The notes under the pieces are model-generated. The model was not told the DNA's origin. It did not search any database and saw only the letters and a list, made by a program, of their open reading frames with translations. Below are positions 55,982-63,169 of a DNA stretch of 64,000 nt, piece after piece (position 1 is the stretch's first letter; the number at the start of each line of letters is the position of its first letter). Source of the stretch: Flagellimonas algicola. Lineage in GTDB: Bacteria > Bacteroidota > Bacteroidia > Flavobacteriales > Flavobacteriaceae. The stretch lies in assembly GCF_005937185.1 (NCBI RefSeq), contig NZ_VCNI01000005.1, positions 1 to 64,000 of the forward strand. Direction: 5' to 3'. The position numbers were made by a program, and so were the translations under genes.

Positions 55982-56827
55982 ATGGAAGATTATCAAAATA
56001 AGTTATTTCCCTATGCCTACAATATTTTAGGCTCTGCAGATGATGCCAAGGACGCCATACAGGAAATCTTGATCAAATACCAGGACGTAAAAAACCAAGC
56101 TGTCCAAAATGAAATGGGATATCTTGTACGGTCTGTAATCAACGAGTCCATCAACCTTAAAAAGAAACGGCAAATGGGTTTGTCCAATGCCTTATGGCTT
56201 CCAGAACCCATTGCCACCGATGCCACCGATGAACAGATAGACAGCTCAGCGATCATATCCTATTCCATGATGGTGCTTTTGGAAAAACTTTCGCCTAAAG
56301 AAAGAGCTGTTTTTATCCTTAAAGAAGCATTTGGGTATTCCCACCAGGAAATTGGTTTGGTGTTGGAAATGACCCTTGAAAATTCAAGAAAGCTATTGAG
56401 CAGGGGACGGAGTAGGTTGCGTTCCCTAAAAAAAGGAGTTTCCATAGACCATGCCAAGGTTCCCAAAGCGTATTTAGAGCGGTATGTGGACAGTATTCGA
56501 AGTGGGGATATCAAGAACTTAGAGCAAATGCTGTCCGAAGATATTATGGTTTCAGCCGATGGTGGTGACGAAATCCAGGTGGTTCGGGAACTTACCCGTG
56601 GTCTTAAAGCGGCTGTTAAGCTCCTTCTTTACGTGTTTAAGACGTATCAACAAAAAAACAAGATAGTTGTTACCGAGGTTAACCATCAACCCGCCTTGCT
56701 CTACTACCAGGATGGGGTGTTGGTCAATTGCCAGATATTTCAAATTGAGGATGGGAAGATTGTCCAAATCCATGCGCAACTGGCTTCTAATAAATTAAAG
56801 GCACTCAAATCGGCCATTAATCCATAA
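55982..56827 (+). CDS. ECF41-like sigma factor with SnoaL-like C-terminal domain
   Basis: This 281-aa protein has sigma region 2 at about 1-65 (LFPYAYNILGSADDAKDAIQ), region 4 at about 95-150 (LSPKERAVFILKEAFGYSHQ, LENSRKLLSRGRSRL) and a 110-residue C-terminal SnoaL-like domain (about 165-275). The motif SADGGDEIQV in the latter corresponds to the DGGGK-type motif of ECF41 sigma factors. In that group the C-terminal domain controls activity in place of a separate anti-sigma factor, and the regulated genes are neighbours. The following genes are RidA, azoreductase and cupin. Confidence 0.88.
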   Translation: MEDYQNKLFPYAYNILGSADDAKDAIQEILIKYQDVKNQAVQNEMGYLVRSVINESINLKKKRQMGLSNALWLPEPIATDATDEQIDSSAIISYSMMVLLEKLSPKERAVFILKEAFGYSHQEIGLVLEMTLENSRKLLSRGRSRLRSLKKGVSIDHAKVPKAYLERYVDSIRSGDIKNLEQMLSEDIMVSADGGDEIQVVRELTRGLKAAVKLLLYVFKTYQQKNKIVVTEVNHQPALLYYQDGVLVNCQIFQIEDGKIVQIHAQLASNKLKALKSAINP

Positions 56828-56841
56828 ACCCAAAAAATAAC

Positions 56842-57225
56842 ATGATTAGAGAACGAATTAGCTCAGGTTCAACCTTTGAGCAACAGATTGCCTATTCCCG
56901 AGCTGTAGTGGATGGCCGTTGGGTATTTGTTTCCGGTACCACAGGTTTTGATTACACCAACATGACCATTTCAGAAGATTTAACCGAACAAACCCGGCAA
57001 TGCCTTAAAAATATTGAAGAGGCACTGGTAAAAGCCAAATCCGGTTTGCAGGACGTGGTACGCGTACTGTACATACTTCCAAATGCCGAGGAATTTGAAC
57101 AGTGTTGGCCCGTACTTCGCGAATATTTTGGAACGGTTCGTCCAGTGGCCACCATGATTTCGGCTGGGCTATCGAATCCTCGGATGAAAATTGAAATCCA
57201 AGTAACCGCTTTAAAGAAAAAGTAA
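56842..57225 (+). CDS. RidA/YjgF family protein
   Basis: This 127-aa protein has the family core VSGTTGFDYTN, TRQCLKNIEEALVKAKSGL and RPVATMISAGL; the Arg in VRPVAT is the conserved ligand-binding residue. RidA proteins hydrolyse reactive enamine/imine intermediates, but several subfamilies act on other compounds. It follows the sigma factor by 14 bp and is probably part of the same transcript. Confidence 0.9.
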   Translation: MIRERISSGSTFEQQIAYSRAVVDGRWVFVSGTTGFDYTNMTISEDLTEQTRQCLKNIEEALVKAKSGLQDVVRVLYILPNAEEFEQCWPVLREYFGTVRPVATMISAGLSNPRMKIEIQVTALKKK

Positions 57226-57293
57226 AAAATACTATGGGAGCAGTGTCACGTTTTCCGTTCGGATTTTGTCCTATTCATATAAAGCAAAATACT

Positions 57294-57917
57294 ATGAAGA
57301 CATTGTTACGAATTGACTGTAGCGCCAGAAAGCTAGGTTCCCATTCCAGGGAATTGGCAGATTACTTTGAAGCAAGATGGAAACAATCCAACCCGGAAGG
57401 TTGTGTTGTCCATAGGGATTTAACACGTGAACAATTGCCCCATATCCAAAACAATACCATAGAGGGCTTCCATGTTTCTCAGCACGAGGCAGATGTCCAT
57501 CAGAAAAATGCAGTAGCGCTTTCTGATCGGCTTATTAACGAACTTAAAAAGGCTGATGAGGTGGTGGTGAGTAGCCCCCTTTACAACCTCAATGTGCCTT
57601 CCAACCTTAAAGCATATATGGATCAGGTGGTACGTGCAGGACATACCTTTGGTATGGATGAACAGGGGTATCATGGATTGCTCCAGAACAAAAAAGTGTT
57701 TTTGATCACTTCCAAAGGAGGAGTCTATAAAAACACTCCGATGGAAAAATTGGATTTCCAAGAACCCTACCTCAAGGCCATCTTCGGGCATATGGGGATA
57801 ACAGATGTTGAAACCTTCTCCCTAGAAGGAACTGCCCACCAAAATTTGGCGGATAAGAACAAGAAGACTCTTCAACTCGCAATTGATTCAACCCTTAAAA
57901 TGACAACAAATGAATAA
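57294..57917 (+). CDS. FMN-dependent NADH:quinone/azo reductase (AzoR-like)
   Basis: I chose the ATG at 57294 (MKTLLRIDCSARKLGSHSR), which begins the FMN phosphate-binding loop; an ATG 60 bp upstream adds non-family sequence. The 207-aa flavodoxin-fold protein has SPLYNLNVPSNLKAYMDQVV and ITSKGG typical of AzoR. It reduces quinones and azo compounds with NADH, protecting against electrophiles. It overlaps the cupin gene by 8 bp. Confidence 0.92.
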   Translation: MKTLLRIDCSARKLGSHSRELADYFEARWKQSNPEGCVVHRDLTREQLPHIQNNTIEGFHVSQHEADVHQKNAVALSDRLINELKKADEVVVSSPLYNLNVPSNLKAYMDQVVRAGHTFGMDEQGYHGLLQNKKVFLITSKGGVYKNTPMEKLDFQEPYLKAIFGHMGITDVETFSLEGTAHQNLADKNKKTLQLAIDSTLKMTTNE

Positions 57918-58434
57918 CATAGTTGACACTAAAACCGATTATTTTAATGACGTTCTCGAAAACAGAGCCACTGTGATAGTACCCGACGAGGGGGAACAAC
58001 TATTGCTCAAGGATATTGAGTTTACCTTAAAGGTAACCAGTGAAATGTCCAATGATCAATTGGGAGTTTACAAGATCACGCTGAACCCCATGGCAATCGG
58101 CGCCAAATTGCACTACCATAGATTCATGGATGAGACCTTTATTGTGGATAAAGGTGAATTGACCATTCAGGTAGGGGAACAGGTCTTTAAAGCAGGAAAA
58201 GGGGCCATCGTCTATGTCCCTAGGTTTACGCCCCATGGATTTCAAAATGATACTGAAGAAAAAGTGGAACTTACCTTACTCTTTAATCCATCGCAAAAAC
58301 GGGAGGGATTTTTCCGGGGACTTCAGGAAACCTTATCAGAAGAACCCATAGACCCAAAAAAGTATCTGAAGCTTTATAATAAATATGATAGCTTTCCTGT
58401 GGACACTTCCAATATGATTCCTAAAAGAGATTGA
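57910..58434 (+). CDS. Cupin domain protein
   Basis: This 174-aa protein has a single cupin fold. Motif 1 (LHYHRFMDETFIVDKGEL) carries the metal-binding His and Glu residues and motif 2 (YVPRFTPHGFQN) the last His. It could be a dioxygenase, isomerase or sensor; the substrate is unknown. It overlaps the azoreductase by 8 bp and may belong to an electrophile response under the upstream ECF41-like sigma factor. Confidence 0.88.
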   Translation: MNNIVDTKTDYFNDVLENRATVIVPDEGEQLLLKDIEFTLKVTSEMSNDQLGVYKITLNPMAIGAKLHYHRFMDETFIVDKGELTIQVGEQVFKAGKGAIVYVPRFTPHGFQNDTEEKVELTLLFNPSQKREGFFRGLQETLSEEPIDPKKYLKLYNKYDSFPVDTSNMIPKRD

Positions 58435-58445
58435 TTTGGTATTCG

Positions 58446-58453
58446 TACTTTTG
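58446..58453 (+). promoter_or_regulatory. -7 promoter element (TACTTTTG) for rimO
   Basis: An exact TAnnTTTG match lies 20 bp before the rimO ATG. No clear -33 box is at the expected place. Confidence 0.4.
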
Positions 58454-58473
58454 CTCCCCATTTTAAGGCAATT

Positions 58474-59781
58474 ATGCGAACAAAATCACTCAAACAGAAC
58501 AAAATCAATGTAGTAACCCTTGGATGTAGCAAAAATGTCTACGATTCGGAGGTGCTCATGGGACAGTTGAGGGCCAACAACAAGGAAGTGGTCCATGAGG
58601 AAGAAGGAAATGTAGTGGTGATCAATACTTGCGGATTTATTGCCAATGCCAAGGAGGAGAGTGTCAATACAATTTTGGAGTACGTCCAGAAAAAAGAAGC
58701 TGGTGATGTGGATAAGGTTTTTGTGACCGGCTGCTTAAGTGAGCGGTACAAACCTGATTTGGAACAGGAGATTCCCAATGTGGATGAATATTTTGGAACC
58801 AGTGACCTTCCCAATCTGCTGAAAGCGCTCGGAGCGGACTATAAACATGAACTTATTGGGGAGCGATTGACCACTACGCCCAAGAACTATGCATATTTAA
58901 AAATAGCTGAGGGCTGTGATAGACCCTGTTCCTTTTGTGCCATTCCCTTGATGCGTGGAAAACACCGGAGCAAACCCATAGAAGAGCTGGTGAACGAGTC
59001 TGAAAAATTGGCTGCTAAAGGAGTAAAAGAGCTGATTCTGATTGCCCAGGACCTTACCTATTACGGCTTGGATTTGTATAAAAAGCGGAATCTTGCAGAA
59101 TTGCTTGAAGCTCTTGTACAAGTGGAAGGAATAGAGTGGATTCGTCTCCACTATGCCTTTCCCACAGGCTTTCCAATGGATGTGCTGGAAGTAATGAAGC
59201 GAGAACCAAAGGTTTGCAATTATATTGATATTCCCCTTCAACATATCTCAGATGCCATTCTAAAGAGCATGCGAAGGGGAACCACCAAGGCAAAAACAAC
59301 CAAATTACTGGAGGATTTTAGAGCTGCGGTGCCCGGAATGGCCATTCGGACTACCTTGATTGTTGGATATCCGGGCGAAACAGAAGAAGATTTCAACACG
59401 CTGAAAGAATGGGTCCGGGAAATGCGATTTGAACGATTGGGTTGCTTCACCTATAGCCACGAAGAAAATACCCATGCCTATACGTTAACCGATGACGTTC
59501 CAGAGGAAATAAAGCAGGAACGGGCTAATGAGATCATGGAGCTCCAATCCCAAATATCTTGGGAATTGAACCAGGAAAAAGTAGGTAAAACTTTTCGATG
59601 TATCATTGATCGTAAAGAAGGGAACCATTTTGTAGGCCGAACGGAGTTTGATTCCCCAGATGTGGACAATGAGGTCTTAATTGATGCAACCAAGCATTAC
59701 GTCAAAATAGGGGAGTTTGTGAATATAGAGATCATGGAAGCTTCGGACTTTGATTTATATGGGATTCCAGTGAAACCTTGA
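58474..59781 (+). CDS. rimO: Ribosomal protein S12 methylthiotransferase RimO
   Basis: This 435-aa radical-SAM enzyme has three domains. The N-terminal UPF0004 domain carries three Cys (GCSKNVYDSE, NTCGFI, GCLSERY). The radical SAM core has CDRPCSFCAIPLMRGKHRS (Cx3Cx2C). The C-terminal TRAM domain starts at about residue 370 (GKTFRCIIDRKEGNHFVG). It methylthiolates the conserved Asp of ribosomal protein S12. It is commonly next to ftsY in Bacteroidota; here 7.8 kb lie between them. Confidence 0.96.
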   Translation: MRTKSLKQNKINVVTLGCSKNVYDSEVLMGQLRANNKEVVHEEEGNVVVINTCGFIANAKEESVNTILEYVQKKEAGDVDKVFVTGCLSERYKPDLEQEIPNVDEYFGTSDLPNLLKALGADYKHELIGERLTTTPKNYAYLKIAEGCDRPCSFCAIPLMRGKHRSKPIEELVNESEKLAAKGVKELILIAQDLTYYGLDLYKKRNLAELLEALVQVEGIEWIRLHYAFPTGFPMDVLEVMKREPKVCNYIDIPLQHISDAILKSMRRGTTKAKTTKLLEDFRAAVPGMAIRTTLIVGYPGETEEDFNTLKEWVREMRFERLGCFTYSHEENTHAYTLTDDVPEEIKQERANEIMELQSQISWELNQEKVGKTFRCIIDRKEGNHFVGRTEFDSPDVDNEVLIDATKHYVKIGEFVNIEIMEASDFDLYGIPVKP

Positions 59782-59812
59782 TTCGCTACAGCAATCTCGT
59801 GATAATTATCAT

Positions 59813-59842
59813 TTTGTCATTTAATTTTTCCTTGTAGCTTTG
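59813..59842 (+). promoter_or_regulatory. Canonical promoter for doxX (TTTG-N18-TAGCTTTG)
   Basis: TTTG at 59813-59816, an 18-bp spacer and TAGCTTTG at 59835-59842 match the Bacteroidota consensus. The ATG follows at 59874. Confidence 0.75.
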
Positions 59843-59873
59843 ATTTGTTTGTACTAAATCAAAATCAAGGACT

Positions 59874-60359
59874 ATGGTCAATACTACTGCAGACCGAAAG
59901 GTCACGATGAGTATTACCCTGCTCAGAATTCTAATAGGATGGCATTTTCTGTATGAAGGGGTAACGAAACTTTACAACCCCGAATGGACTTCGTTTGGGT
60001 ATTTGGCATCGGCCCAAGGGCCACTAAAGCCTGTTTTTACCATGCTTGCCCAAGAACCCATGCTTCAGTGGGTAGATGTGCTGAACATGGTTGCACTACT
60101 TACTGTTGGGATTACGCTATTACTAGGTATTTTTGAAAGAAAAGGAGCCTTGGTAGGTATAGGGCTGCTCAGCTTGTACTACCTGGCTCATCCATCCTTA
60201 CCAGGGGTTCACCAGATCAATGTGGAAGGAAATTATTGGATTGTAAACAAAAACCTTATTGAATTGGTAGCTTGTATACTACTCTTCAATTTCCCAACAG
60301 GCCAATTTTTTGGTCTTGCATACTTTAGAAAAGGAAGATTAACCAAAACGCAACAATAA
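59874..60359 (+). CDS. DoxX family membrane protein
   Basis: This 161-aa protein has four hydrophobic segments and the DoxX pattern LLRILIGWHFLYEGVTKLYN at the start. DoxX-like proteins are inner-membrane proteins of uncertain role, often encoded with oxidoreductases. Its stop codon overlaps the start of the Gfo/Idh/MocA gene (TAATG), so the two form a translationally coupled pair driven by the promoter at 59813. Confidence 0.9.
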   Translation: MVNTTADRKVTMSITLLRILIGWHFLYEGVTKLYNPEWTSFGYLASAQGPLKPVFTMLAQEPMLQWVDVLNMVALLTVGITLLLGIFERKGALVGIGLLSLYYLAHPSLPGVHQINVEGNYWIVNKNLIELVACILLFNFPTGQFFGLAYFRKGRLTKTQQ

Positions 60360-61981
60360 TGGACTGGACAAGAAGAGATTTATTAAAGGGATTAGGGGGA
60401 TTACCCATTTTAGGAGCTGTTTGGTGGGCTGGTGCTGCCGGTGTGGGCAGAAAAATGAGGGAACGGACCCAAATTTTGGAACAGTTGAATATTATGCCAT
60501 CATTGCCTGCAACGGTACCAGGTATAGAGGGAGAACCCATTAGAGTTGGGATTATTGGTTTTGGAATCCGAGGGGAGCAACTTTGCCGATCACTGGGTTT
60601 TGCAACGCAAGAATGGAAAGAGGAGATGAGATTGGCAGCAGAGGAAGATCCAAACCATTCGGCTTTGGAGGATTTTGAAAAGCAGGATAAACTCAATATA
60701 AAATTGGTTGGGGTTTGCGATGTTTTTGACGTACGTGCGGAAAAGGCATTGAGATCATTCAACACAGACGACAACAAAATCAAAAGGTTTGATACCTATA
60801 CGTCAATGATTCGAAGTGGAGAAGTGGATGCGGTAGTTATCGCTACGCCCGATCATTGGCACGCTCCAATGTCCATTGAAGCCCTCAACAATAACGTTAG
60901 TGTGTATGTGGAAAAACCCATGACACATACGGTTGAAGAGACCTATAGGCTTCGAGAGGCGGCAAGGGCATCCAAAGCAACTTTTGCAGTGGGACACCAG
61001 CATAGACAGACCTTGAGCTTTATAACGGCAAGGGACATTGTGGAAAAGGGAACCTTAGGCCATGTTTCCTTAATTCAGACCAACACCAATCGTAATGATG
61101 ACAATGGTGCTTGGAACTATGATATTCATGAAAAGGCCAATCCACAGACAATAGACTGGGAACAATTCTTGGGATCTGCGCCCAAAGTCCCTTTTAATAA
61201 GAACCACTTTTTTAGATGGCGAAAATGGTGGGCCTATGGATCAGGACTTTCTGGGGATTTGCTTACACATGACTATGATCGATTGAATTGCGTATTGAAT
61301 ATGGGTATTCCTGAATCCGTAAGCGCATCTGGCGGGATTTATACCCACAACGATGGTCGTGATGTACCCGACGTTTTGCAAGTAAATATGGAATTCCCAA
61401 ATTATTCCACAGGAAGTAGTCAAAATAAGGGCAAGGAAAATGGCATGACGTTTTGTTACAGCGCTTCTTTGGGAAATTCATTTGGCAGACCTACGGTTTT
61501 GATGGGGCATGATGCCACCATGGAATTGGGGAATAGACTTACGGTTTGGCCAGATGGAGCCTCCACTAGATATGGGGATATGTTAGAATTGGGAAAAATG
61601 CAGCCCAATGTACCCATTTATCAATATAATCCAGCAGCCAATGTTCCGGACGCAATCTCATCGGCCACTTCCCAATACTTTGCGGATAAAGGATTAATGT
61701 GGACCTATATCGATGGGGTTCGGGTGGATTCCACCTTCCTGCACATGCGCGAATGGTTGAGTGTGATCAGGAACGGAGGTAAGGTCAGTTGCGGAATTAA
61801 GGAAGGTTTTGAGGAAGCTATAGCCGCGCACATGGCGGGCTTGTCTTGGAAATTGGGTCGAAAAATTGAATGGGATGTGGATCAGGAAGAATTAAAACCA
61901 ATTCCGGGAATCAATTTTGATGAAGTATTATTGGCCAATGGGCGGTGGGAAGCTCCAATTATGGAAACCCTAGAAGGCTAA
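60359..61981 (+). CDS. Tat-exported Gfo/Idh/MocA family oxidoreductase
   Basis: This 540-aa protein begins with a twin-arginine signal (WTRRDLLKGLGGLPILGAVW), so it is exported folded. The Rossmann motif is RVGIIGFGIRGEQ at about residue 62, and the catalytic-domain motif VEKPMTHTVEET carries the typical EKP. Tat-exported members, common in Bacteroidota, keep a tightly bound NAD and act as glycoside hydrolases or sugar epimerases. The DoxX neighbour, coupled by overlap, may be a membrane partner. The substrate is unknown. Confidence 0.92.
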   Translation: MDWTRRDLLKGLGGLPILGAVWWAGAAGVGRKMRERTQILEQLNIMPSLPATVPGIEGEPIRVGIIGFGIRGEQLCRSLGFATQEWKEEMRLAAEEDPNHSALEDFEKQDKLNIKLVGVCDVFDVRAEKALRSFNTDDNKIKRFDTYTSMIRSGEVDAVVIATPDHWHAPMSIEALNNNVSVYVEKPMTHTVEETYRLREAARASKATFAVGHQHRQTLSFITARDIVEKGTLGHVSLIQTNTNRNDDNGAWNYDIHEKANPQTIDWEQFLGSAPKVPFNKNHFFRWRKWWAYGSGLSGDLLTHDYDRLNCVLNMGIPESVSASGGIYTHNDGRDVPDVLQVNMEFPNYSTGSSQNKGKENGMTFCYSASLGNSFGRPTVLMGHDATMELGNRLTVWPDGASTRYGDMLELGKMQPNVPIYQYNPAANVPDAISSATSQYFADKGLMWTYIDGVRVDSTFLHMREWLSVIRNGGKVSCGIKEGFEEAIAAHMAGLSWKLGRKIEWDVDQEELKPIPGINFDEVLLANGRWEAPIMETLEG

Positions 61982-62176
61982 ACCTTTGTTGTTTACTACA
62001 AATTAGATAAAACCTTAGCTTAGGTATTTTGATGCCGAAAATTATGTATTCCTAAAAAAGAAATTGAATTTCAGGATTTTAGGTAAATCGGTAAGCATTT
62101 GAGGCACCGGTTTCCTAATAATTGATTTCATTGTGTATTGAACTCGCTATACACTGGCTTGGTATCATTATTTTTA

Positions 62177-62184
62177 TAAATTTG
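62177..62184 (+). promoter_or_regulatory. -7 promoter element (TAAATTTG) of the GntR regulator gene
   Basis: An exact TAnnTTTG match lies 27 bp before the ATG and overlaps the left arm of the inverted repeat at 62178-62203. No clear -33 box is present. Confidence 0.5.
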
Positions 62185-62203
62185 TATGATGTATGACAAA
62201 TTT
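62178..62203. promoter_or_regulatory. Probable operator for the GntR/FadR regulator
   Basis: AAATTTGT (62178-62185) and ACAAATTT (62196-62203) are perfect 8-bp inverted arms separated by 10 bp. The site covers the -7 box and ends 7 bp before the regulator start codon, so binding would block its own transcription and that of the following sugar-acid genes. Confidence 0.65.
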
Positions 62204-62210
62204 AGAATGA

Positions 62211-62936
62211 ATGTTTGAACCCATTGAAAAACGTGAATCGCTTAGCGGGCGTGTAGAGGCTGAATTGACCAAGGCCATTAGAGTAGGTCAATATCAGCCA
62301 TTACAAAAAATACCCACTGAGCATGAGCTATGCTCCATATTTAACGTTAGCAGAACAGTGGTAAGGGAAGCCATAAAAGGACTTAATGCCAAGGGAATTG
62401 TTGATGTGAGAAAAGGAAGTGGGGTTTATGTTTCAGAAATGAGTATCCAGAATGCCTCTGAGACCTTGAACTTATTCTTTGGCCTTTCCTCCAATGAGGA
62501 TGTACTGTTGCATACCATAGATTCGCGGGCCATGATAGAGCCTATGATTGCTTCCAAATCGGCAGTAATCCGAAAGAAAAAACATATTGATCAGCTAGAA
62601 GAAAACATGGAAAAAATGCGCCAATGTCCGTTGGAGAGCAAAAATGAAGAAGCTGAACTGGACAATCAATTTCATAGAATCATCCTGGATTGCATTGACA
62701 ATCCGGTACTTCATCTGTTGGTAGATCCTATTTTCAACTTGATGCCAAAATTTAAGTTTGGCGTTTTTGGTAAGACGATTACGGGAAATTTACAGGAGGA
62801 AAAGAATACATTACTCCATTACCATCAACAGATCACCGATGCCATTAGTGGGAAACATCCGCTAAGAGCAGAAAGTTATATGAAGGAACACCTGAAGGTC
62901 ACTCGTGAAAACTATATAAAAGCACTGAAACCATGA
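62211..62936 (+). CDS. FadR/GntR family transcriptional regulator
   Basis: This 241-aa protein has an N-terminal winged HTH at about 10-75 (LQKIPTEHELCSIFNVSRTV, VREAIKGLNAKGIVDVRKGS) and an FCD ligand-binding domain at about 95-235. Metal-binding residues are likely at ELDNQFHRIILD and the HHQQITDAI region. FCD members often sense sugar acids or their keto-deoxy products. Downstream are a kdgK-like remnant and a galactonate dehydratase, so a hexonate/hexuronate signal is likely. The remnant begins at an ATGA overlap with its stop codon. Confidence 0.93.
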   Translation: MFEPIEKRESLSGRVEAELTKAIRVGQYQPLQKIPTEHELCSIFNVSRTVVREAIKGLNAKGIVDVRKGSGVYVSEMSIQNASETLNLFFGLSSNEDVLLHTIDSRAMIEPMIASKSAVIRKKKHIDQLEENMEKMRQCPLESKNEEAELDNQFHRIILDCIDNPVLHLLVDPIFNLMPKFKFGVFGKTITGNLQEEKNTLLHYHQQITDAISGKHPLRAESYMKEHLKVTRENYIKALKP

Positions 62937-63125
62937 AGGGAGTCGTCATTTTTGACAAGATTATGTTACGACTTACGCCTTTAGCAAAGGGTGGTAAACT
63001 ACCCATGGCTCCTGAATTTTCTGTGGGTTATGCTGGGGGCAGAATCCAATGTTGCAGTGTCCCTCGCTTTTTTGGGAAATCAGGTTGATTTTGTGAGCAA
63101 GACCCAGTAATCCTTTAGATTAGGA
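62933..63125 (+). pseudogene. Broken 2-keto-3-deoxygluconate kinase (PfkB family) remnant
   Basis: From the ATG at 62933, which overlaps the regulator stop codon by ATGA, the frame reads KGVVIFDKIMLRLTPLAKGG, then APEFSVGYAG. A frameshift in a run of five G near 63031-63036 then occurs. In the next frame the kinase continues as GAESNVAVSLAFLGNQVDFV and stops at 63108-63110. A further single-base shift would give PVNPL, the usual LPxNPLG of PfkB sugar kinases. About 60 codons of a kinase of about 340 residues remain, so the rest is deleted. The intact gene would phosphorylate KDG made by the dehydratase downstream. Confidence 0.8.
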
Positions 63126-63169
63126 AGAGTGACCAAGGCACAACAATTGGAGGAAGATATAAAAGAAAT

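Larger units (their letters stand above)
61982..62210. other. Intergenic region before the GntR regulator
   Basis: It contains an imperfect hairpin pairing AAATCGGT (62085-62092) with ACCGGTTT (62106-62113) without a T-run, and the promoter/operator at its right end. Nothing else was recognised. Confidence 0.5.
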
